A stretch of 64,000 nucleotides of DNA from an uncultured Bacteroidales bacterium (GCA_946408345.1 CAMJRR010000002.1:124001-188000), one strand, 5' to 3'; shown: positions 33,475-43,022, numbered from the stretch's first letter. A program made the numbers and translations. The notes: a model not told the origin generated them from the letters alone.

Positions 33475-36084
33475 TCAAATTCTCTCCCTAAGCATCTGCA
33501 TCGCCTTCGGCAACCCGTCAGCATTGCGGCCACCGGCCACGCAGAGGGTCTTCTGTCCGCCGCCACCACCTTGGATCTCCTTGGCCACCTCGCGGATGAG
33601 TTTGGTGGCATCCAAACCCTTGGCGTCGGCAAAGGCCTCGGGCAGCAACAGGCAGAGCGAAGGCTTGCCTTCGGCCACGGAGCCGAGGATGGCGATGGTG
33701 CTCTCGTTCATCTGCTTGAGGAGCAAGGCGATGTTGCGCAACTGGTCACCAGCAACAGTCAGTTTTTCGACAATCAGTTTGTAGCCCTCATAGTCAACCG
33801 CTTTAGCAAGCAGTGTTTCTGCAGTGCTTTGTGCCTTTTCCTGCATTAGGTGTTCCACCTCTTTCTTCAAGGCGGAGTTTTGCTCGTTGAGCGAGGTGAC
33901 GGCCTTCACCAGGTCGGGCGACTTGACGCACTCGCGTAGGCGACCGATGAGGTCGAGCTGCTCGTCGAGGTATTGCTCCACAGCTTCGCCGGTGATGGCC
34001 TCGATGCGGCGGATGCCGGCAGCGATGGCGCCCTCACTGACGATTTTGAACATGCCGATGTTGCCCGTAGCGCTGGTGTGACAGCCACCGCAGAGCTCCA
34101 TCGAATAGTCCTTGTCGAAGACCACCACGCGCACCTTGTCGCCGTATTTCTCGCCAAACAACGCCGTGGCTCCCATGGCTTTAGCTTTGTCAATCGGGAT
34201 TTCGGCGTAGGTCACATTCGGGATGTTCTCGCGGATCTTCTGGTTGACGATCTTCTCCACTTGACGAATCTCTTCTGGCGTCATCTTGGCGAAGTGACTG
34301 AAGTCAAAGCGCAGACGCTGGTCGTCGACCAACGAGCCCTTTTGCTCCACGTGGCTACCCAGCACCTGCCTCAAGGCGGCGTGCATCAGGTGGGTGGCGC
34401 TGTGGTTGTTGGCGATGCGCTGACGACGCTCCACATCGATGGCGGCAGTGAAGGCCACCTCGGGGTTCTGCGGCAGCTGCTCAGTGATATGGATGACAAG
34501 GTTGTTTTCCTTGACGGTATTCACAATCTTGATGGTCTCATTCTCGGAGGTCAAAGTGCCGGTGTCGCCCACCTCACCGCCCATCTCGGCATAGAACGGG
34601 GTCTTGTCGAGGACGATCTCGAAATGGGTCTTCTTCTTGGCCACCACCTCGCGGAAACGCAGGATGTGGCTCTCGCAGCTCATGTCGGTGTAGCCGACAA
34701 ACTCGGTGGGCTGCTCGCTCTCGTTCACCACCACCCAGTCGCCATTGGCTTTCTCGGCGGCTTTGCGCGAGCGGTTCTTCTGCTCTTCGAGGTTGGCCTT
34801 GAAGCCTTCCATGTCGACGTTGATGCCCTTCTCGGAGGCCATCAGCTGGGTGAGGTCGATGGGGAAGCCGAAGGTGTCGAACAGCTCGAAGGCGAAGTTG
34901 CCGTCGATGTCCTGACCCTTGTGTTGTTCCACATAACCTTCAAAACGCTTGATGCCTTGTGCCAGGGTGCGCAGGAACGAGGCCTCCTCTTCGCGGATGA
35001 CCTTGCTGACGAGCTCTTGCTGCGACTTGATCTCGGGATAGTTGTGCTCCATCTGCTGCACCAGGATGGGCAGGAGCTGGCACACAAACGGCTCTTCGAA
35101 GCCGAGGAAGGTGAAGCCATAGCGCACGGCACGGCGCAACACGCGGCGGATGACGTAGCCGGCGCCGTTGTTCGACGGCAGCTGTCCGTCGGCGATGGCG
35201 AAGCTCACGGCACGCAGGTGGTCGGCGATGACGCGCATGGCGACGTCGGTCTTCTCGGCCTTGCCGTATTCGATGCCCGACATCTTGGCGATGGCCTGGA
35301 TGATGGGCTGGAACACGTCGGTGTCGTAGTTCGAGGTCTTGCCTTGCAGCACGCGGACGAGGCGCTCAAAGCCCATGCCCGTGTCGACGTGCTTGGCGGG
35401 GAGTTCCACCAGATGGCCGTCGGCCATGCGGTTGTATTGCATGAACACGAGGTTCCAGATTTCAATCACCTGAGGGTCGTCCATGTTTACGAGGTCGCGA
35501 CCGGCAACTTGCTTGCGTGCTTCATCGTCGCGCAGGTCGATGTGGATTTCAGAGCAGGGACCGCAGGGACCCGTTTCGCCCATTTCCCAGAAATTGTCTT
35601 TCTTGTTGCCGTAGATGATACGGTCTTCGCTGACGTGTTCTTTCCAGTAGCCGTAGGCTTCCATGTCGGCAGGCTGACCGTCCTTTTCATCGCCACCAAA
35701 GACAGTGACGTAGAGCCTGTCTTTGTCAATCTTTACTACCTCGGTGAGATATTCCCACGCATAGGCGATAGCTTCTTTCTTGAAGTAGTCGCCAAACGAC
35801 CAGTTGCCGAGCATCTCGAACATGGTGTGGTGGTAGGTGTCGTGGCCCACTTCCTCGAGGTCGTTGTGCTTGCCCGACACGCGCAGGCATTTCTGCGAGT
35901 CGGCGGCGCGTTTCCACTTCGAAGGCTGGTTGCCCAAGAAGATGTCCTTGAACTGGTTCATGCCAGCGTTGGTGAACATCAAGGTCGGGTCGTTCTTGAC
36001 GACGATGGGTGCCGAGGGCACAATAGCGTGTTCCTTGGAGCGGAAGAAGTCCAAAAAACTATTTCTGATTTCGTAAGCGTTCAT
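33475..36084 (-). CDS. alaS: Alanine--tRNA ligase
   Basis: AlaRS charges tRNA-Ala and edits mischarged Ser and Gly. The class II catalytic domain starts near residue 1 (FTNAGMNQFKDIFLG). The editing domain has HSATHLMH and the CGGCH zinc ligands, and the C-terminal domain ends with a glycine-rich GGGGGQKTLCVAGG. The 869 residues match the family. It has its own -7 box (36142-36135), divergent from the M23 peptidase gene. A 705-codon antisense frame lies over this gene; I treat it as an effect of codon bias. Confidence 0.98.
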   Translation of the reverse strand: MNAYEIRNSFLDFFRSKEHAIVPSAPIVVKNDPTLMFTNAGMNQFKDIFLGNQPSKWKRAADSQKCLRVSGKHNDLEEVGHDTYHHTMFEMLGNWSFGDYFKKEAIAYAWEYLTEVVKIDKDRLYVTVFGGDEKDGQPADMEAYGYWKEHVSEDRIIYGNKKDNFWEMGETGPCGPCSEIHIDLRDDEARKQVAGRDLVNMDDPQVIEIWNLVFMQYNRMADGHLVELPAKHVDTGMGFERLVRVLQGKTSNYDTDVFQPIIQAIAKMSGIEYGKAEKTDVAMRVIADHLRAVSFAIADGQLPSNNGAGYVIRRVLRRAVRYGFTFLGFEEPFVCQLLPILVQQMEHNYPEIKSQQELVSKVIREEEASFLRTLAQGIKRFEGYVEQHKGQDIDGNFAFELFDTFGFPIDLTQLMASEKGINVDMEGFKANLEEQKNRSRKAAEKANGDWVVVNESEQPTEFVGYTDMSCESHILRFREVVAKKKTHFEIVLDKTPFYAEMGGEVGDTGTLTSENETIKIVNTVKENNLVIHITEQLPQNPEVAFTAAIDVERRQRIANNHSATHLMHAALRQVLGSHVEQKGSLVDDQRLRFDFSHFAKMTPEEIRQVEKIVNQKIRENIPNVTYAEIPIDKAKAMGATALFGEKYGDKVRVVVFDKDYSMELCGGCHTSATGNIGMFKIVSEGAIAAGIRRIEAITGEAVEQYLDEQLDLIGRLRECVKSPDLVKAVTSLNEQNSALKKEVEHLMQEKAQSTAETLLAKAVDYEGYKLIVEKLTVAGDQLRNIALLLKQMNESTIAILGSVAEGKPSLCLLLPEAFADAKGLDATKLIREVAKEIQGGGGGQKTLCVAGGRNADGLPKAMQMLRERI

Positions 36085-36134
36085 TTATAGTGAGTTATGT
36101 GTTTTTACTTTAAAAAATGATTCAAAAAAACATG

Positions 36135-36142
36135 CAAAGTTA
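36135..36142 (-). promoter_or_regulatory. Bacteroidota -7 box (TAACTTTG) for alaS
   Basis: Minus-strand TAnnTTTG match 50 bases before the alaS ATG, back-to-back with the box of the divergent peptidase gene. Confidence 0.6.
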
Positions 36143-36154
36143 CGCTAAATATTC

Positions 36155-36162
36155 TATTTTTG
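36155..36162 (+). promoter_or_regulatory. Bacteroidota -7 box (TATTTTTG) for the M23 peptidase gene
   Basis: TAnnTTTG match 50 bases before the ATG at 36213. Confidence 0.55.
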
Positions 36163-36212
36163 CACCATGTTTTTGATTTTGGGCGTTATTTAAGGCTCAA
36201 TCAGGGAATAAA

Positions 36213-37187
36213 ATGGCAAAACAAAAGCATTACATATTTAATCAGTTGACCCAAAATTTTGAGGTACTTGAGACTTCAAAATCAAGGGGCGTTTTCCGCT
36301 ATGTTTTGGTTTTTCTTGCTGTTTTGGGTGTCGCATTTCTTTTTGCTGTATTGCTGTTTAGCTTTTTCAAGTCTCCAAAAGAGAAGATGCAGGCTCGTGA
36401 GTTGGAATATATGAAACTCCAATACGAGATTTTGAACGATAGGTTGGAAGACATGGAGCTGCTTTTGACGGATATGGAGCATCGTGATAATGACCTTTAT
36501 CGTGTGATGTTTGAGGCTGAACCTGTTCCGAGCCAAGTGCGCAGGTCGGGCTTTTCGGACGCTGACCGTTATGCTGGCTTGTATGGCTATGTGAATTCGG
36601 CCCAGGTGGTGAGCGCTGCTCGGAAATTGGATGTCATCGCAAGCCAGCTGTACAACCAATCGGTGTCGTATGATTCGTTGTTTGTTATGGCGCGCAACAA
36701 GTCGGTGATGTTGGCTCACATCCCTGCAATTATCCCATTGAAGGAGACGGAAATCAAGTATATCTCTTCGTTTTTTGGCTATCGGCCTGACCCGATTTAT
36801 AAGGTCGCCAAGTTCCATAGCGGCATAGATTTCTCAGCCGCGTTGGGAACGGAAACATTTGCTTCAGGTGATGGCGTTGTATGTGACGTGGAAAAGAATG
36901 ACTGGGGCTATGGTAATATGGTGACTATCGATCACGGTTTCGGTTACAAGACACGTTATGCCCATCTCCAGAAAGCCGCTGTGCGTAAAGGACAAAAAGT
37001 GAAAAGAGGCCAACGGGTAGGCTATATTGGCAATTCGGGAAAGACCACGGGTGTCCATCTGCATTATGAAGTTCTGAAAAACGATGTCCAAGTTGACCCC
37101 ATCAACTTTTTCTACAACGACCTCACGCCTGACCAATACGAACAGATTTTGCAGCAGTCAACCTTGCCCACACAAACAATGGATTGA
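36213..37187 (+). CDS. M23 family metallopeptidase, membrane-anchored
   Basis: This is a predicted peptidoglycan endopeptidase or divisome activator. Residues about 29-52 form one membrane helix (YVLVFLAVLGVAFLFAVLL), so the rest is periplasmic. A helical region (about 60-180) follows. The LytM/M23 domain (about 185-310) has the zinc motif HSGIDF and the C-terminal HLHYEV, so it looks catalytically intact. The 324 residues match Bacteroidota M23 proteins. It is divergent from alaS and separated from the MerR gene by phrase repeats. The substrate bond is unknown. Confidence 0.92.
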   Translation: MAKQKHYIFNQLTQNFEVLETSKSRGVFRYVLVFLAVLGVAFLFAVLLFSFFKSPKEKMQARELEYMKLQYEILNDRLEDMELLLTDMEHRDNDLYRVMFEAEPVPSQVRRSGFSDADRYAGLYGYVNSAQVVSAARKLDVIASQLYNQSVSYDSLFVMARNKSVMLAHIPAIIPLKETEIKYISSFFGYRPDPIYKVAKFHSGIDFSAALGTETFASGDGVVCDVEKNDWGYGNMVTIDHGFGYKTRYAHLQKAAVRKGQKVKRGQRVGYIGNSGKTTGVHLHYEVLKNDVQVDPINFFYNDLTPDQYEQILQQSTLPTQTMD

Positions 37188-37188
37188 G

Positions 37189-37316
37189 TTGAGTTTAGAG
37201 TTTAGTGTTTATAGAGTTTAGAGTAGGACAAGCTTCTGCGACATTGTAAGGCGTCATTCCGTGAAGAAGGAAGGATCATTCCAGAATTTTGAATTTTAAA
37301 TTTTGAATATTGAATT
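37189..37316. repeat. GAGTTTAGAGTTTAGTG and AATTTTGAATTTTAAA phrase repeats
   Basis: Two phrase types fill the gap: GAGTTTAGAGTTTAGTGTTTATAGAGTTTAGAG (about 37191-37223) and AATTTTGAATTTTAAATTTTGAATATTGAATT (about 37285-37315). The second runs into the MerR start codon. Confidence 0.65.
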
Positions 37317-37670
37317 ATGGAAGAGAACAAGACCACAGGAAAATATTATTATTCAATCGGCGAAGTGGCTGCCATGTTCAATGTCAACACTTCTATGATC
37401 CGTTATTGGGAAAAAGAGTTCGACGTGCTGCGTCCGCGCAAGAACAAGAAAGGTAATCGTCTCTTCACCGAGCGCGATGTGCGTTATGTGCATGTCATTT
37501 ATCAGTTGCTCAAAGTAAAAGGCTACACTTTGGCTGGTGCCAAGCAAGCCCTCAAGGAACGCTTCAGCGACTACGAGGAACGCATCATCATGCTTGAAAC
37601 TTTGGATAAGACCCGCAATTTCCTCCTTGACTTGGATAAAGCCTTAGCAGAGAAACAGCAAAAGGCATGA
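37317..37670 (+). CDS. MerR family transcriptional regulator
   Basis: This small DNA-binding regulator has 117 residues. The winged helix-turn-helix starts YYSIGEVAAMFNVNTSMIRYWEKEF, followed by the wing segment RPRKNKKGNRLF and the helical region that precedes the dimer coiled coil (LDKTRNFLLDLDKAL). No metal-binding cysteines are present, so it is not a metal-sensing MerR. Such short MerR proteins in Bacteroidota often sit beside cell-wall genes; here the M23 peptidase is upstream. The target genes are unknown. Confidence 0.9.
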   Translation: MEENKTTGKYYYSIGEVAAMFNVNTSMIRYWEKEFDVLRPRKNKKGNRLFTERDVRYVHVIYQLLKVKGYTLAGAKQALKERFSDYEERIIMLETLDKTRNFLLDLDKALAEKQQKA

Positions 37671-37691
37671 AGCCTTATTGGCTATAAGCAA

Positions 37692-37743
37692 TCAGCCGTC
37701 AGCTATCAGCTTGGTAGCACTAAAGCTGATAGCTGACGGCTGA
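37692..37743. repeat. 21-bp perfect hairpin between MerR and rluD-like genes
   Basis: TCAGCCGTCAGCTATCAGCTT (37692-37712) pairs perfectly with its complement at 37723-37743 around a 10-base loop. It lies between convergent genes and could act as a terminator, but there is no T-run. The phrase looks like a dispersed repeat type. Confidence 0.8.
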
Positions 37744-37755
37744 AAGCCTACTTTT

Positions 37756-38874
37756 TCATTCTTCCAATAAGTTCCTAGCTTTCAAATACACTCTCCATTT
37801 TTCCAGCACTTGCTTCATGTCGTCGGGCAACTCCGAGGTGAACATCATCTGCTTGCCTGTAGTGGGATGCACAAAGCCTAGTTCTTTGGCATGCAGCGCA
37901 TGACGCGGCATGATCTTGAAGCAGTTGTCGATGAATTGCTTGTATTTCGAGAAGGTCGTTCCTTTCAGGATGACATCGCCTCCATACATAGTATCGTTGA
38001 ACAAAGGATGGCCAATATATTGGGAGTGGACGCGAATCTGGTGGGTGCGCCCCGTCTCCAAACGGTATTCGTTCAAGGTGACATAACCAAAGCGCTCTAG
38101 CACTTTCCAGTGGGTGATAGCATCTTTGCCATAGTCGCCATTGGGATAGACGGTCATCTTGCGGCGGTCGCTGGTGCTGCGCCCGATGTTGCCCTCAATG
38201 GTGCCTTCGTCTTCATCAAAGTCGCCCCACACCAAGGCATTATAACGGCGGTGGATGCTATGCACAAAGAATTGGTGCGCCAGCACGGCTTGAGCGGCCT
38301 CGTTCTTGGCTACGATCATTAGGCCAGTGGTGTCCTTGTCGATGCGGTGGACGAGGTAGCCAAAACGGTTCTCAATGTTCTGGTGGGTCTGCTCGAAGTG
38401 ATATGCCAAGCCGTGTAGCAACGTGTGCTCGAAGTTGCCGTGACCGGGATGCACGACCAAACCTGCCTGTTTGTTGATGACTATTACATCATCATCTTCG
38501 TAAACGATGTTCAACGGAATGGGCTCGGGCTTGATGTCGGTTTCACGAGGTGGATATGTGAATACGATGGAAATGACATCGTTGGGCTTCACTTTATAGT
38601 TTTGTTTGACAGCCTTCTCGTTGACTAAGATGTTGCCCGCCTTGGCCGCGTTCTGCACGCGGTTGCGTGAGATGTTGGAAAGATGGTTGGTCAAGTAGGT
38701 GTCGATGCGTTCAGGTTGTTGCCCAGGGTCGACCGTCATGCGAATATGTTCGTAAAGCTCGCTGCCTTCTTCGATTTCAGAAAGCATGTCCTCCCCGCGT
38801 AGAGGATTGCCAGACATGGAGTCTATGTTTTCTTGGGTCAGCTCGTTGTTTAAGGTTTCGTTGAGGTCGTTCAT
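37756..38874 (-). CDS. RluA/RluD family pseudouridine synthase
   Basis: This enzyme turns uridine into pseudouridine in rRNA; the RluD group modifies helix 69 of 23S rRNA. An acidic N-terminal leader (1-45) is followed by an S4 RNA-binding domain (about 53-113) and the catalytic domain. The catalytic Asp179 is in VHRIDKDTTGL, and later motifs RTHQIRVH and GHPLFND are present. The 372 residues are longer than typical RluD because of the leader. Its start overlaps the 3' end of the T9SS gene by four bases (ATGA), so PASTA, T9SS protein and this gene are likely one operon. I cannot tell RluD from RluC by sequence alone. Confidence 0.93.
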   Translation of the reverse strand: MNDLNETLNNELTQENIDSMSGNPLRGEDMLSEIEEGSELYEHIRMTVDPGQQPERIDTYLTNHLSNISRNRVQNAAKAGNILVNEKAVKQNYKVKPNDVISIVFTYPPRETDIKPEPIPLNIVYEDDDVIVINKQAGLVVHPGHGNFEHTLLHGLAYHFEQTHQNIENRFGYLVHRIDKDTTGLMIVAKNEAAQAVLAHQFFVHSIHRRYNALVWGDFDEDEGTIEGNIGRSTSDRRKMTVYPNGDYGKDAITHWKVLERFGYVTLNEYRLETGRTHQIRVHSQYIGHPLFNDTMYGGDVILKGTTFSKYKQFIDNCFKIMPRHALHAKELGFVHPTTGKQMMFTSELPDDMKQVLEKWRVYLKARNLLEE

Positions 38875-40997
38875 TTGCGGATGATGAATTTTTGGTTGAT
38901 GACTTGGCCTTCGTCGGTGGTGATGCTAAGGAGATACATTCCGTCTGTGAATTGGTCAACAGGGATGACGGTTTGGTATTCCCCGGTAAACACTTTCTTC
39001 CCCATCAAGTCGTAGATGCTCACTTGTCCACCTTTGATGTCGCTTTCGATATGCAATAAGTTGCTGACCGGGTTCGGATAGACCATAAAGGTTCCTGAGC
39101 CTGTCGAAGGGCCGTTCTCTTCCACGCCGATATAATAGGAGTCGCCTACCACTGGGCGAATCATCAGCGAACCATGCTTGCTGCTCTGTTGCCACGAGCC
39201 GTTGGTGTTGATGAAATTGTATTGGATATTGTCAATCGAGGTATCGAAACCGATGTTGATGAGGGCATCGCTGCGTTGTTCGATGCCAAGGTAGAATGCA
39301 TTGGCAGTGGTTACGGTTTCGTCAAACTTGTAATAAGTGAATTGATAGCGTTGGTCCTGCCATTGTGGGCGTTGGTTCTGCAAGCGGTAGATTTCCTCGC
39401 CAGGCTTGCCGTTTTCGTCTTTCCAAACCACGATGTCAAAATACTGGTTGTTGGCATCGTTGAGGGTGTGATTGAACAATAGCTGAACTCCTTGGATTGT
39501 GTCGTAGTCAGCCAAATCGAAACGGACGGCAAACTTTCCTCCTGCGGGATGTACCCCGAAGCCCAGTTCAGGAATACCGTCGTCATAAGCATAGTAATTG
39601 TACATGCCTACGCGATAAATCATGGAATCGGTCAAAGGTGGATTTGTTGTGGGATCGTAAACAAAGTGGCTGATTTGATAGGAAACCGAGTCGTACCACA
39701 TGCTCAGTGCGAACAACTCCCCAACGTATGGACATGCTGGTGACTCGCCATATTCGGGGCAGTTGAGGAACCCGGCTTCATGATACGGTTGGATGGTGAC
39801 TGGATCTAATGCGCGTGTGTAGTGTTGGCCACCTCCAATTTGTTGCACCTCATAGTAATAATAGGCCTCATGGTCAATGCCGTCAAGGTTGGCAATGTCG
39901 ATTTCCAGGTTCTCACGTATGGCTGAGTTCGGGTTGACACGATATTGGCGATAGGGGATGGACTGGTAGCGGTTAAAGAATGAAGGCCTTTGTCCGGAGA
40001 AAGTCAGCATAGGATAGTAGGTGTCGTCCGATGAACGGTTGATGTTCAGGTAGACAAAGTCAATATTCCAGTTATCCTCATTGCTGCGATCGGTGGGAAG
40101 TGACGAATTGACGATGCTGGCATAGTTGTAAAAACGGAAATAGAAATTGTCGTGGAAATATTTTAGGTCACGGATGGGAATCATGACTTGTTCAAAGTAT
40201 TGGCCTCCGTTGTGCGCCATAAAGCTGTCCAAACGCTGTCCGGGCACACTCCAAATGTGATACCAAGTGGTGTCAGCTACAGTGGTGAATACCGAATCAC
40301 AAGGCACAGCAATGCTTCCTTGTGTCATGGGGGTCAGCGTGTCAGTGACGAGGGTGTAAAGTCCAGGTTGACAGCCTACTAAAGCCCAAATTGTATCGCC
40401 TGGATATAACGTGTCAACTTGCATTTCGGCAAAAATGTCGGCAATGCTGTAGTTTTGATAATCAAGAAATAGGAATTCTTGGTGCTCAGTGGTTGTTCCA
40501 AATTGCAACACGAGCGAGTCTTGAGCTTCGGGGGCGTTACCGTTGCCTTGAGGCTGGTAATAGAAACTAAAGTAGACCGAATCGGCGGGAGTAAGAGCGC
40601 GCGGCTCAGGCTCCATGATGGAATCGAGTCGGATACGGACAGAGGTAAGGTATTCGGCCACAAAAGCATTGCTAATGGAGTAGCTGTAGACTTTTCCGTC
40701 GGCATCCAACACATCGAAGGTGGCGCCGTTGCGATTGGGAGGACAGAGAGGAAAACCATCGTTCACCAACACATTGTTGTCAGTCCATTTCGTCGAGTCA
40801 GGGGTAAGGTTTGAATGGCTGAAGTCGTCGAAAAAAGGAAGAAATCTTGTTTCGGCAACACCTCTATTTGAGGGCGTTTTCTCCGTTGTGGTTCTATAGT
40901 TGGTCAGTATCTCTTGCGCTGAGGCTTGAAGGGCGAATAGTCCAAAAGCCAAAGCCAATGCGAGAACCTTAAAATTCATCTTCATCTTCGTTTTCAT
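38871..40997 (-). CDS. T9SS type A sorting-domain secreted protein
   Basis: This large exported protein has a signal peptide (hydrophobic LALALAFGLFALQASAQ) and a C-terminal type IX sorting domain starting at YPNPVSNLLHIES and ending NQKFIIRK. The middle has beta-rich segments (YFSFYYQPQGNG, FRFYNY) without a recognised enzyme domain. The start is ambiguous because ATGs at 40997, 40985 and 40979 all overlap the end of the PASTA gene; 40997 is given. Close to the sorting domain, a copy of the CTGAGCCTGTCGAAG repeat is read in frame as GPSTGSG. Likely surface-attached; function unknown. Confidence 0.82.
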   Translation of the reverse strand: MKTKMKMNFKVLALALAFGLFALQASAQEILTNYRTTTEKTPSNRGVAETRFLPFFDDFSHSNLTPDSTKWTDNNVLVNDGFPLCPPNRNGATFDVLDADGKVYSYSISNAFVAEYLTSVRIRLDSIMEPEPRALTPADSVYFSFYYQPQGNGNAPEAQDSLVLQFGTTTEHQEFLFLDYQNYSIADIFAEMQVDTLYPGDTIWALVGCQPGLYTLVTDTLTPMTQGSIAVPCDSVFTTVADTTWYHIWSVPGQRLDSFMAHNGGQYFEQVMIPIRDLKYFHDNFYFRFYNYASIVNSSLPTDRSNEDNWNIDFVYLNINRSSDDTYYPMLTFSGQRPSFFNRYQSIPYRQYRVNPNSAIRENLEIDIANLDGIDHEAYYYYEVQQIGGGQHYTRALDPVTIQPYHEAGFLNCPEYGESPACPYVGELFALSMWYDSVSYQISHFVYDPTTNPPLTDSMIYRVGMYNYYAYDDGIPELGFGVHPAGGKFAVRFDLADYDTIQGVQLLFNHTLNDANNQYFDIVVWKDENGKPGEEIYRLQNQRPQWQDQRYQFTYYKFDETVTTANAFYLGIEQRSDALINIGFDTSIDNIQYNFINTNGSWQQSSKHGSLMIRPVVGDSYYIGVEENGPSTGSGTFMVYPNPVSNLLHIESDIKGGQVSIYDLMGKKVFTGEYQTVIPVDQFTDGMYLLSITTDEGQVINQKFIIRK
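39094..39113. repeat. CCTGAGCCTGTCGAAGGGCC repeat inside the T9SS gene
   Basis: A 20-base copy of the repeat also seen at 17,366 and 11,794. Read on the minus strand it encodes GPSTGSG in the linker just before the sorting domain. Confidence 0.75.
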
Positions 40998-41874
40998 AAT
41001 CGGTGGTCTCAATGGGTTCAGTAAATGTATCTGTGATAGTATCTAAAACAAAGGATTGTGGCCTGTTGATAACAGAATCTTCATGCAGTAGTTCGTCCAT
41101 CTCTTTGTTGAAATCCATGGTACGGTTTGAATGGTACCAGACATTGATAAAAGTGCCGGGCTTGACTTTGTTTGAGCTTGGGCCAGGGCTCATCATCCTA
41201 ATGCACATATATTGAATGCTGTCGCTGTCTTCCGAAACCTCCTCACCGAGATTGAGACCTGCTAAGTTGAGTAGACGTTTCGCTTCTTCCGCTGGCTTGC
41301 CGATGAGATTGGGCACTTTGATGTCGGTCTTGTCGTCGCCAATACCCACGCTGAGCATGATTTTGCTGCCTTTCACTAACTCTGTCCCAGGCTCAATGGG
41401 ATGTCCTTGGTAATACTGTTCTATGATATTGTTCTTATAGGAATAACTCACATAATCCAGATAATCAACATCCAAACCGCTTGATTCCAGCCTTCCAATA
41501 GCTTCGCGCAGGGAGATGCCTTTCAGGTTGGGCATCACAGTTTTTTCAGGTGTCATGGCAACGATGATGGCATACACATTTCTTCCTTTCTTGATTTTCG
41601 AGCCAGGCAAGGGGTCTTGCTGGTAAATGATGCCAGGTTGTTGTCCCTTAGGATAAACGCTGTCGATGAGGATGAAGTTGAATTCTTTTGAGTAGTCATG
41701 CTCCACTTGACGGAAGTCTTGACCAACAAAATCAGGCATGGTAAATACCTTGTCATGGCGTGTATATCTATCTAGTAACCTGAATGTTAACCATAGTAAT
41801 ACGCCGCAAAGCAATAGTATGATGAGTAGGTTGATGTAAAATTTCTTTTCCTTGAGAAACTGAAAGTGTCCCAT
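40969..41874 (-). CDS. PASTA domain protein
   Basis: This is a membrane-anchored protein of 301 residues. One helix (about 13-33, FYINLLIILLLCGVLLWLTF) anchors it, and three PASTA domains follow in the periplasm (about 42-112, 113-185, 186-255). PASTA domains bind peptidoglycan fragments or beta-lactams in other proteins. No kinase or transpeptidase domain is attached, as is common for the Bacteroidota form. The acidic tail (NEDEDEF) overlaps the start of the T9SS gene. It is divergent from ddl, a cell-wall gene, which supports a cell-wall role. Confidence 0.92.
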   Translation of the reverse strand: MGHFQFLKEKKFYINLLIILLLCGVLLWLTFRLLDRYTRHDKVFTMPDFVGQDFRQVEHDYSKEFNFILIDSVYPKGQQPGIIYQQDPLPGSKIKKGRNVYAIIVAMTPEKTVMPNLKGISLREAIGRLESSGLDVDYLDYVSYSYKNNIIEQYYQGHPIEPGTELVKGSKIMLSVGIGDDKTDIKVPNLIGKPAEEAKRLLNLAGLNLGEEVSEDSDSIQYMCIRMMSPGPSSNKVKPGTFINVWYHSNRTMDFNKEMDELLHEDSVINRPQSFVLDTITDTFTEPIETTDYENEDEDEF

Positions 41875-41961
41875 AATTTACTAATTTAGCCGTGTTTTTT
41901 ACAACTCGATTTTGAGTGTTTTTATTGTTATGAAGTTTAAACCGACAAAATTACAAAAAAT

Positions 41962-42933
41962 ATGAAAAACGTGGCAATTATTTGTGGCGGAGATTCGGGA
42001 GAGTTCGAAATTTCCGTCAAAAGTGCACAAGTGGTAAAGCAGAACCTGGATCCAGAAAAGTATAATTCAAAAATAATTGTGGTCTCGAAGAAAGGATGGT
42101 ACGGACTTTTGAAAGATGGTACCCGGGTGGACGTTGACAAGAATGACTTTTCTATCTCAGTAGGTGGACACAGAACGAAATTCGATGTGGCTTTCAACGC
42201 GGTGCACGGCGAGCCAGGCGAAAACGGACCGCTTTCAGGATATTTGGAACTGTTGGGCATCCCTTGCACTTCGTCGCCCCTGACCACATGCGCCCTTACG
42301 TTTCACAAGGACTTCTGCAAACGGGTTGTGGCTTCTTATGGTGCCAAAGTAGCTCCTTCGGTGCTCATTAACGAAGGCGAAAAATATGATGCCGACGAAA
42401 TCATCAAGCAATTGGGACTGCCGCTGTTCGTCAAGCCTACCTGCAACGGTTCTAGCGTGGGCGTGACCAAAGTGAAGACGGCGGAAGAGCTTGGGCCTGC
42501 TATTTATACGGCTCGGGCTGCTGGTCGTCAAATCATGTGCGAGAAGTTTGTCGACGGACGCGAGTTCGGTTGCGGCGCCATGGAGTTTAAAGGTAAGATG
42601 ATGGTGTTTCCCCTGACTGAGATTTGCAGTAAGAACGAGTTTTTCGATTACGAGGCCAAATATACCGCCGGCAAATGCGATGAAGTGACGCCTGCACAAG
42701 TGGATGAGGACACCGAAATCGAAATCAAGGCCACAACGGCAATGCTATACGAGAAGTTGGAATGCAAGGGCTTTGTCCGCATGGACTACATCGTCAGCGA
42801 CGAAGGCGTGTTCTTCATCGAGGCCAACATCGTGCCAGGCATGTCAGAAGCCAGCATCATCCCCAAGCAGGCACAATGCTTCGGATTGACGCTCAGTCAG
42901 CTGTTTGAAATGGCGATAGAGAACGTCTTATAA
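41962..42933 (+). CDS. ddl: D-alanine--D-alanine ligase
   Basis: Ddl joins two D-alanines with ATP for peptidoglycan precursors. The ATP-grasp fold is complete: the N-terminal GGDSGEFEIS, the VKPTCNGSSVGV loop, the EKFVDGREF segment, and the C-terminal metal-binding FIEANIVPGMSEASIIPKQA. The 323 residues match the family. The next gene, frr, is convergent, and the gap between them contains an inverted phrase repeat. It is divergent from the PASTA protein gene, consistent with a shared cell-wall theme. Confidence 0.96.
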   Translation: MKNVAIICGGDSGEFEISVKSAQVVKQNLDPEKYNSKIIVVSKKGWYGLLKDGTRVDVDKNDFSISVGGHRTKFDVAFNAVHGEPGENGPLSGYLELLGIPCTSSPLTTCALTFHKDFCKRVVASYGAKVAPSVLINEGEKYDADEIIKQLGLPLFVKPTCNGSSVGVTKVKTAEELGPAIYTARAAGRQIMCEKFVDGREFGCGAMEFKGKMMVFPLTEICSKNEFFDYEAKYTAGKCDEVTPAQVDEDTEIEIKATTAMLYEKLECKGFVRMDYIVSDEGVFFIEANIVPGMSEASIIPKQAQCFGLTLSQLFEMAIENVL

Positions 42934-43022
42934 TAATGCTGAATTAGGAATGCTGAATGCAGAATGAGGAGAAGCTTAGTGCCTCTCAACATTCCGCATT
43001 CATAATTCAGCATTCAGCATTA
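42934..43022. repeat. Inverted AATGCTGAAT phrase repeat between ddl and frr
   Basis: AATGCTGAATTAGGAATGCTGAATGCAGAATG (from 42934) faces CATTCCGCATTCATAATTCAGCATTCAGCATT (to 43021), forming a long imperfect hairpin between convergent genes. The frr stop codon is its last three bases. Confidence 0.75.

Noticed and set aside
33973..36090. 705-codon plus-strand frame
   Set aside because: Lies entirely over alaS in the opposite frame; alaS is certain, and the long frame is a codon-bias shadow.
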